From contig CATZVV010000048.1 in the NCBI GenBank assembly GCA_958425285.1, forward strand, positions 1-9,723: a stretch of DNA of 9,723 nucleotides. The letters run 5' to 3'. Position 1 is the stretch's first letter. Every line of letters begins with the position of its first letter. Positions 5,379 through 9,723 of the stretch are shown piece by piece. The notes under the pieces are model-generated. The model had not been told where the DNA came from, did no database searches, and saw nothing but the letters and a program-made list of their open reading frames with translations. The DNA is from an uncultured Lachnoclostridium sp. (GTDB lineage Bacteria > Bacillota > Clostridia > Lachnospirales > Lachnospiraceae). The translations under genes and the position numbers were made by a program.

Positions 5379-5688
5379 GGGGGATGTATGTGTACAGGAA
5401 TTTGTGAGGATAGCTGATTTCCTTCTTAAATCCGGAAAGGTGACGATACAGAGGGGCTATATACTGGCCCCCAGGAATGTCATTGATAGGCTGCTGGCCA
5501 GGAATCAATATGAAACGAATGAGACTAAGCTCCAATACTGGAAGAAGCTGCACTGGATAGATGCAGATAGGGACCGGTTCACTAAACAGGTATCAATAGG
5601 AGGCCAAAGGTTTAGGATGGTAAAAATTGATATCCAGGTATTCCAGACGTTGGGCATATTATTTGAGGAAATTTTGGTGGAGAAGTAG
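5371..5688 (+). CDS. 105-aa winged-helix-like protein, partner of the preceding gene
   Basis: Likely DNA-binding protein of unknown role. Residues 5-45 are helical with a strand-like RGYILAP. Residues 37-94 follow the pattern of the preceding protein's C-terminus: a VIDRLL helix, KLQYWKKLHWIDADRD (helix then wing tip), RFTKQVSIGGQRFRMVKIDIQVF (paired strands), ending QTL where the other ends NTL. I infer an ancient duplication. The start ATG 5371 overlaps the previous stop and has AGGAGAA (5360-5366) just upstream. Behind it is about 500 bp of non-coding DNA with a palindrome and 21-bp tandem repeats, the kind of target a replication-initiator or partition protein might bind. The same frame stays open after the stop, without a credible start. 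Confidence 0.7.
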   Translation: MNKGDVCVQEFVRIADFLLKSGKVTIQRGYILAPRNVIDRLLARNQYETNETKLQYWKKLHWIDADRDRFTKQVSIGGQRFRMVKIDIQVFQTLGILFEEILVEK

Positions 5689-5774
5689 CGGAAATCTATA
5701 TCATCAATATTCCCCGGTCAGAATGCCATATATAATAAGAAGTTTTTAGGAAATCTACACCGTCACGATAATAG

Positions 5775-5799
5775 GCTACAAATATGTAATATTTGTAGC
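5775..5799. repeat. perfect 11-bp palindrome with 3-bp centre
   Basis: GCTACAAATAT (5775-5785), GTA, then the exact reverse complement (5789-5799). No U-run follows, so it is not a terminator. The centre contains ATGTAATATT, the same ten bases as 4087-4096 and close to the half-site upstream of the small recombinase. Probable protein-binding site. Confidence 0.6.
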
Positions 5800-5827
5800 T
5801 GTAGTGGTAGGAGGAGAACTATAAGGG

Positions 5828-5860
5828 ACCGGGGAGGCAGCAGCGTAAGCTGGGGCCGGT
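5828..5860 (+). other. RNA-like hairpin with GTAA tetraloop
   Basis: The outer stem ACCGG/CCGGT (5828-5832, 5856-5860) encloses an inner stem CAGC-GTAA-GCTG (5841-5852), separated by an asymmetric 8/3-nt internal loop. GTAA is a GNRA-class tetraloop, favouring folding as RNA. It may be part of a leader or small RNA; no promoter is evident. Confidence 0.3.
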
Positions 5861-5962
5861 ATAGAGATGGTGTGGGGATAGATAGAGTGAGATGGATGAG
5901 TATTATGGCTGGAATAGATGTTAAGGGAATCTTAGAAATATCAGTCAACAGGAATCGGTAAG

Positions 5963-6109
5963 AGAGTAGAGTAGCAGCCTGGGAGAGTAGAGTAGCAGCC
6001 TGGGAGAGTAGAGCAGCAGCCTGGGAGAGTAGAGCAGCAGCCCGGGGGGAGCGGAGCAGCAGCCCGGGGAGAGCAGAGCAGCAGCCCGGGGGAGCGGAGC
6101 GGCAGCCGG
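5963..6109. repeat. about seven 21-bp tandem repeats (iteron-like)
   Basis: Units of 21 bp with consensus AGAGTAGAGCAGCAGCCTGGG start at 5963, 5984, 6005 and 6026. More GC-rich variants (GGAGCGGAGCAGCAGCCCGGG type) continue at 6048 and 6069, ending in a partial unit near 6091. The array drifts from TAGAGTAG to GCGGAGCGG. A 21-bp period is two helical turns, so a bound protein would occupy one DNA face. One frame is stop-free through the array, but TAA at 5959-5961 and the lack of a start argue against coding. Confidence 0.85.
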
Positions 6110-6130
6110 CAGTGCCGGGAATGGCTGATT

Positions 6131-6156
6131 AATAATAAAATAATATGTTATTAAAT
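6131..6156. repeat. AT-rich 26-bp element, copy 2 (candidate operator/promoter)
   Basis: Near copy (24/26) of 915-940, located between the 21-bp repeats and the YopX-like gene. The wider tract to 6165 is almost pure A/T and could melt easily, so it may be part of a promoter or an unwinding element. Confidence 0.45.
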
Positions 6157-6186
6157 TATTTTTTTATCAGGAGGGACAAGTGACAT

Positions 6187-6543
6187 ATGAGAATAAGAGG
6201 ATTTAATGAAAAAAAGCAGGAGTGGGTAATTATAGAAATCACGGATGGTGGAGCTATGGTTGGTCTTGAAAATTGGTATGATATTGCGAGTTGCAGTGTT
6301 GGGGTAAGCACAGAGAAAGCCGATATGCGAGGCAAAGAAGTATTTCAGGGGGATATCATCCTGTCTTATAGTACAGACATTGAAATGGAAATTAAGTATG
6401 GATGTTACCAGTCATATTGCCCGGAAGATAAATGTGTAATGAATAATATAGGTTTCTATGCAGTTGGTGAAACTTTGAAGGATATGCCTATCGGGCCACT
6501 TGATGAGTATGCAATTGTAATTGCAAACACATATGGTAAATAG
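6187..6543 (+). CDS. YopX-like protein, 118 aa
   Basis: Member of the YopX-type family (phage SPbeta YopX), small proteins of unknown function frequent in Gram-positive phages and integrative elements. Signature features: an N-terminal strand-rich part, then the characteristic TEKADMRGKEVFQGDII, matching the family pattern 'TGLKDKNGKEIYEGDII', followed by strands IEMEIKYGCYQSYC and a closing region with GETLKDMPIGPLDEYAIVIANTYGK in place of the usual 'IGNIYENPEL'. The length is within the family range. The start ATG 6187 is preceded by AGGAGGG (6169-6175), a strong site at a longish 11-nt spacing. It is the first gene after the repeat-rich region and leads an operon of closely packed genes, so its promoter probably lies in the AT-rich tract just upstream. 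Confidence 0.7.
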   Translation: MRIRGFNEKKQEWVIIEITDGGAMVGLENWYDIASCSVGVSTEKADMRGKEVFQGDIILSYSTDIEMEIKYGCYQSYCPEDKCVMNNIGFYAVGETLKDMPIGPLDEYAIVIANTYGK

Positions 6544-6575
6544 ATATGGTGCTACATATCAAAAAGAGGATAGTT

Positions 6576-6752
6576 GTGAGCATTAGAAAAAGTACCATTA
6601 GATTGATTCTGGTTTTGTATTTTATCCTGCTTTTTTCTTTTGTTGCATATCTGGGAGACTGGGGGAACTGGAAGCAGGATAAATATAGTGAAACGGCATA
6701 TATGGAAGAACTGGAAGGCGAGGATAGAACCTTTGTGTTACCGAAAGACTAG
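6576..6752 (+). CDS. small single-span membrane protein, 58 aa (68 aa if started at 6546)
   Basis: Short protein with one clear membrane segment, LILVLYFILLFSFVAYL, preceded by positive residues (RKSTIR), which by the positive-inside rule puts the N-terminus in the cytoplasm. A short acidic outside tail follows (YMEELEGEDRTFVLPKD). I prefer GTG 6576 because AAGAGGA (6564-6570) is correctly placed; ATG 6546, two bases after the previous stop, is possible by coupling but has no ribosome site. I do not recognise a family. The end overlaps the likely start of the DUF4417-like gene, in another frame. Small membrane proteins like this occur in mobile-element operons, sometimes as toxins or as partners of conjugation proteins; nothing here decides between these. 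Confidence 0.55.
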   Translation: MSIRKSTIRLILVLYFILLFSFVAYLGDWGNWKQDKYSETAYMEELEGEDRTFVLPKD

Positions 6753-7356
6753 GAGATATGAAAATTTAGAACGTAGGATATTTAAAGGGGTAGGCCAGTT
6801 TGACATTCCACAGATACAGCCTGTTTCATATAGAGGCCGGTATGAATGGATTGGATTCAATTATGCAAAAAGTTGTAAAACGGGAAGTATGGAAAAAGGG
6901 GTACATTTTTTTCTGGATGATTACCAGTTTAAACGCTTATGGCCAGATATTGACAGGTACATCCCATTATTTCATCGGTTTGGCTATGTTATGTCTCCAG
7001 ATTTTTCAACCTACACAGACTATCCTGTAGCCATACAGATATATAACCACTACCGTAAACATTGGATAGGGGCATATTTACAAGATGAAGGTATACAGGT
7101 CATTCCAACTATATCCTGGGGTGAAGCACAATCCTTTGAATGGTGTTTTGATGGAGAACCAGTAGGCGGTACGGTGGCGATATCATCTGTGGGGTGCATG
7201 AACAGCCGGTATAAAAAGCAGCTGTTTTTAATGGGATATCAGGAGATGATGCAGCGGCTCAAGCCAGAGCAGATACTTTGTTATGGTGAAGTCCCTGAGG
7301 AATGCAAAGGTAACATTTTGAGGATTAGAACTTTTCAAGACAAATTTAAAACATAA
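6733..7356 (+). CDS. DUF4417-like protein, about 207 aa, start uncertain
   Basis: Resembles DUF4417 proteins, an uncharacterised family on phages, plasmids and ICEs. Diagnostic parts: RIFKGVGQFDIPQI at the front, GVHFFLDDYQFKRLWPDIDRY, the conserved MSPDFSTYTDYP, NHYRKHWIGAYLQ, VIPTISWGEAQSFEWCFDG and VAISSVGC, then a helical tail. The domain is full length. The start is a problem: no ATG or GTG lies in frame before the domain. TTG 6733, with GGCGAGGA (6717-6724) upstream, is my choice; TTG 6640 has no ribosome site. ATG 6758 directly after AGGAG hits TAG at its fourth codon, yet one added A would make it read MKNLERRIFKGVG, so a one-base loss or sequence error at the start is possible. The next gene begins 18 nt later. 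Confidence 0.65.
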   Translation: MCYRKTRRYENLERRIFKGVGQFDIPQIQPVSYRGRYEWIGFNYAKSCKTGSMEKGVHFFLDDYQFKRLWPDIDRYIPLFHRFGYVMSPDFSTYTDYPVAIQIYNHYRKHWIGAYLQDEGIQVIPTISWGEAQSFEWCFDGEPVGGTVAISSVGCMNSRYKKQLFLMGYQEMMQRLKPEQILCYGEVPEECKGNILRIRTFQDKFKT

Positions 7357-7374
7357 ACCAAGGAAGGGGAGCCG

Positions 7375-8157
7375 ATGCAAAAAAGTGTGTTTTTACATGA
7401 ATTTAGACAGAGTTTTGGTTTGCGTCTGACAGATGATTACATTTTATTCCGAAAGCCATTGGAATTATATAATCTGAAAACAGGGGACAGTAAGCTGTTT
7501 AAGAGCATGGAGGAAGTGTATTCCCAGTCCATTAATGAAATCACAGTGGGTGATATGATTTCAAAAATGACACTTGAAACATTCTACATGCGGTTGGATG
7601 GAGGGCGTGGCGCATCCAGCGGTTTAGGGCAGGATAAAAGCTTTAAATTTAGCCATGCAGATGATAAGGGAGCACGGACAGACACTTATGATTTTCCATC
7701 CAGGGTGAATATTAACATACGTAATCCAGATAAAACCTTAGAAGTGTTCCGGAACTTACACGTGAACGATAAAAAGGAACATGCTTTTACTGTAGATGAG
7801 CAGGGATTTGTAACAAGCTATGTGCATGGGATGGCTCATAGTGTGATGGTAGCGGGTAGACGGGGAGAAATGGTGTATCATAATCACCCAAGCGGTGGGG
7901 CGTTTTCAGATGCAGACCTTATTAGTACAGCTCTTACAGCCGCAAAGGGTATCGTAGCGAGTGGAAAAAGTGGTGACTATATATTGCAAAAGGGTAATCA
8001 TTTTAAGGCCAATGCATTTGTTAAGGCAGTAAATAATGCACATTTAAAAGGAAAAGATTATGACGATGCAGTTGATAGGTGGCTTAAAGCAAATGCTAAA
8101 AAGTATGATTACAAATATGAATTTAGAAAATGCCAAGATGAACTAAAGACTTTATAG
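7375..8157 (+). CDS. JAB/RadC-like (JAMM) metalloprotease-domain protein, 260 aa
   Basis: Probable zinc-dependent JAB-domain protein. The key motif is H169-N-H171-P-S-G-G-A-F-S178-D-A-D181, fitting the JAMM pattern HxHPx(5)SxxD seen in RadC and JAB1/MPN proteins; E135 in KKEHAF is a candidate for the upstream catalytic Glu. Residues 1-75 are a separate domain (DYILFRKPLELYNLKTGDSKL, shown in part, then a helix ending GDMISKM). A Gly/Ser-rich linker GGRGASSGLG (76-85), typical of phage and mobile-element proteins, joins it to the JAB part. The tail (215-260) is helical and basic. The start ATG 7375 has an excellent AAGGAAGGGGAG site (7360-7371). JAB proteins can cleave isopeptide bonds or act structurally, as RadC may; substrate unknown. 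It shares an operon with the secreted protein 22 nt downstream. Confidence 0.72.
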   Translation: MQKSVFLHEFRQSFGLRLTDDYILFRKPLELYNLKTGDSKLFKSMEEVYSQSINEITVGDMISKMTLETFYMRLDGGRGASSGLGQDKSFKFSHADDKGARTDTYDFPSRVNINIRNPDKTLEVFRNLHVNDKKEHAFTVDEQGFVTSYVHGMAHSVMVAGRRGEMVYHNHPSGGAFSDADLISTALTAAKGIVASGKSGDYILQKGNHFKANAFVKAVNNAHLKGKDYDDAVDRWLKANAKKYDYKYEFRKCQDELKTL

Positions 8158-8179
8158 GGGAGGAAGGAACGTGAGGGGG

Positions 8180-9723
8180 ATGAAAATGAAAATCAGAAAA
8201 TTAGGGATTATTTTATTGGCAACAATTATTACAGTTACCAATATGGTAGTTTATGCAAATAGTGCGGATGATTCAATTATACATAGTTCTGATGATGTTA
8301 TCAAAGAGTATACGAAAAATAAAGAGATGGAAAAAAACAAAGAGGAGTATCCAAAAAGTACGCCATCAGAAGCAAAACCCAAGCCGTCCGAAGAAGAAAA
8401 ATTCGTCTCCACACCAACTGTATCTATTCCATCGGAAGCTACGCCATCGGAAGCTACGCCATCAGAAGCTACGCCATCAGAAGCTACGCCATCAGAAGCA
8501 GTACCGGTTGAAGTGATAGAGTTTGAGAGTATAGAGCCGGATGAAGTACCAAGCTGGTATACAAAGGTAAAAAAGAGGCTGTTTGGTGGAAAGAAACATT
8601 ATCAATTCACAGACCGGTATGGAGAAGAACATCACCGAATTTATGGATATTATGAGGAAGAAGCAGAAGCTGCATGGTATGAATGCCAGCCAGATGGAAG
8701 TGTAACTAATGAGAGTTTTTGGATTGATTTGGAGTGGGAAGATTTGAATCTTGCCCCCTTGCGTTGGGAAGCTGCAGAGCCTCAAGCAGATGATATCCGG
8801 GATTTATCTGAGCGAATATTTGGGGATGCAGAGATGTTAGGCATTGACATTGATTTGGCGAAATTAAACCATGAAGCAGAAAATTATGATGGAACCATGT
8901 ACGATATCTGGAGCCTGGATGAAGCGGAACTGGCTGAACTATATTTTTTCTATGGACATGCTGTAAATGGGATATTACCGGGTGAAAATACATGGTTTGA
9001 AAGTACAGAAGATGGTCAGATACTGGATGAGGTTCCTGATTTGGTGCTGTCAGTTATGTCTGCAGATGCAAGGGCAATAGATGCCACGGCAACCGAATTT
9101 GAGTTTGGTCAAACCTATTTTGGCGTGAAGGACCATCCAACAGGGACTCTTTATATACCGTGTGAGTTAGGGGCAAAGTATAATTGGCAGATTACAGTCA
9201 ATGTAAAGCGTGTAAGCTCAACGGGAGGAAGCAGCCTTAAGTATTATCAATGCTTTAAAAAGGATGGCAATGGCCCCTGGTATCTTGCAGATGAGGCATC
9301 TGGACATACCGGATATTTTCCCGTGACAGTGCCATATGGTGCAAATAGTAAATATTATTATACCGGTTCATCAAGATATCTGACTGCGGAAGAAGTGAAT
9401 CAGGGTTGGTATAAAACGGAATCTTCCAGCGAAGGAGACCGGATTAATTATATAGACCCGGAGGGAAATTCCTTCCGGATGGCGGCCCAACATCAATCTT
9501 TTGGAGATTGGTATATAACAAAAGAGGCTACCTGTACATCCAAGGGAACAAAGCAGCGGACCTGCATGGGATGTGGGGCTGCAGAGATTGCGGATATCAA
9601 TGCATTAGGACATAACTGGGAAGCGGATTATTATACAGGTGCCAATAATGGTACGTATTATAAGCGGTGTACCAGGTGCAGCGAGAAAACGGATGTAAGA
9701 AATAATCCATATACAATTACTTA
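8180..9723 (+). CDS. secreted/surface protein with PSEAT repeats (3' end outside window)
   Basis: The frame is open from 8180 to the window end (514 complete codons), so the gene is incomplete. Residues 1-27 are a signal peptide: basic MKMKIRK, hydrophobic LGIILLATIITVTNMVV, then YANS. Residues 28-110 are a charged Pro/Ser/Glu-rich spacer with five 15-bp PSEAT-type repeats (84-108), as in wall-spanning stalks. A mixed alpha/beta region follows with no motif I recognise. From about 450 there is CTSKG...CMGC (C452, C462, C465), ALGHNW and CTRC (C497, C500), a Cys-pair pattern common in clostridial surface proteins (TCT-KG-CxxC-x-ALGH-W). ATG 8180 is preferred (AGGAAGG at 8161-8167); GTG 8171 and ATG 8186 are in-frame alternatives. 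A wall anchor, if any, lies beyond the window. Confidence 0.78.
   Translation, partial: MKMKIRKLGIILLATIITVTNMVVYANSADDSIIHSSDDVIKEYTKNKEMEKNKEEYPKSTPSEAKPKPSEEEKFVSTPTVSIPSEATPSEATPSEATPSEATPSEAVPVEVIEFESIEPDEVPSWYTKVKKRLFGGKKHYQFTDRYGEEHHRIYGYYEEEAEAAWYECQPDGSVTNESFWIDLEWEDLNLAPLRWEAAEPQADDIRDLSERIFGDAEMLGIDIDLAKLNHEAENYDGTMYDIWSLDEAELAELYFFYGHAVNGILPGENTWFESTEDGQILDEVPDLVLSVMSADARAIDATATEFEFGQTYFGVKDHPTGTLYIPCELGAKYNWQITVNVKRVSSTGGSSLKYYQCFKKDGNGPWYLADEASGHTGYFPVTVPYGANSKYYYTGSSRYLTAEEVNQGWYKTESSSEGDRINYIDPEGNSFRMAAQHQSFGDWYITKEATCTSKGTKQRTCMGCGAAEIADINALGHNWEADYYTGANNGTYYKRCTRCSEKTDVRNNPYTIT
8429..8503 (+). repeat. five 15-bp repeats encoding PSEAT units
   Basis: CCATCGGAAGCTACG (8429, 8444) and CCATCAGAAGCTACG (8459, 8474), ending in a variant at 8489-8503. 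Units are nearly identical in DNA, implying recent expansion and possible copy-number variation between strains. Confidence 0.9.

Larger units (their letters stand above)
5689..6186. other. non-coding, repeat-rich region (candidate origin, centromere or structured RNA)
   Basis: No credible gene in 498 bp. In order it holds two loosely related segments beginning GGAAATCTA (5690 and 5749), a perfect palindrome (5775-5799), a hairpin with a GTAA tetraloop (5828-5860), a purine-rich stretch, seven 21-bp GC-rich repeats (5963-6109) and an AT-rich tract (6131-6165). GC-rich iteron-like repeats beside an AT-rich tract and behind possible DNA-binding genes recall a plasmid origin or partition locus (inference). 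Confidence 0.45.

Noticed and set aside
5963..6109. CRISPR array
   Set aside because: The units are contiguous 21-bp repeats with no unique spacers, and no cas gene is present.
5689..6132. The frame of the 105-aa gene stays open after its TAG stop (to TAA 5959-5961), and then through the 21-bp repeats (SRVAAWE heptads), hinting at stop readthrough
   Set aside because: No start with a ribosome site is present, the translation is arginine-rich and unlike a protein, and purine-rich repeats lack stops by chance.
6640..6732. N-terminal extension of the DUF4417-like protein from TTG 6640
   Set aside because: It lies wholly within the membrane-protein gene, lacks a ribosome site and has unnatural composition.
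8253..8516. Basic 87-aa frame with RHRKLRHQK repeats
   Set aside because: It is an out-of-frame shadow of the PSEAT repeats of the secreted protein, which has the signal peptide and ribosome site.

Overview
The window looks like accessory DNA (integrative/conjugative element or plasmid) of an AT-rich, low-GC Gram-positive, most likely a gut clostridium of the Lachnospiraceae type. The grounds are strong purine Shine-Dalgarno sites, AT-rich codon use, two tyrosine recombinases, element-type families (YopX-like, DUF4417-like, JAB/RadC-like, ribbon-helix-helix) and a secreted protein with PSEAT repeats. No core housekeeping gene is present. All identifications come from reading motifs; no search was run.

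Left block (1-3400, all +): the end of an unknown gene, an unknown 114-aa protein, a ribbon-helix-helix-like protein, a 265-aa protein with an internal duplication, then the most striking gene of the window. This gene (1810-3270) fuses a complete tyrosine recombinase (R133, H212xxR215, H246, Y255) to a complete-looking R-S-E mono-ADP-ribosyltransferase domain (R363, S400-T401-S402, E441xE443). It overlaps the gene before it by 11 nt, and a 49-aa acidic protein overlaps its end by 20 nt, so the three are probably translationally coupled.

Middle (3401-4886): a gene-poor stretch with a 45-aa cysteine-rich mini-protein, two pieces resembling the 3' T-arm part of tRNAs, and a terminator-like hairpin. 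A second, catalytic-domain-only tyrosine recombinase follows on the minus strand, diverging from a gene pair to its right. The divergent intergenic DNA holds two perfect inverted-repeat sites built on one ATGTAATATA half-site. One has the 11-6-11 geometry of a Xer/dif-type core. Inward-facing copies bracket 81 bp that carries a good minus-strand promoter, so either a recombination target (possibly an invertible promoter) or an autoregulatory operator is likely.

Right block (4887-9723, all +): two overlapping small genes with related winged-helix-like C-terminal halves; about 500 bp of noncoding DNA with a perfect 11-bp palindrome, an RNA-like hairpin and about seven 21-bp GC-rich tandem repeats beside an AT-rich tract (iteron/origin- or centromere-like); then a YopX-like protein, a small membrane protein, a DUF4417-like protein with a doubtful start, a JAB-type metalloprotease-like protein, and the first 514 codons of a secreted/surface protein running off the end. 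The AT-rich tract at 6131-6156 is a near copy of one at 915-940, so the left and right operons may share a regulator.
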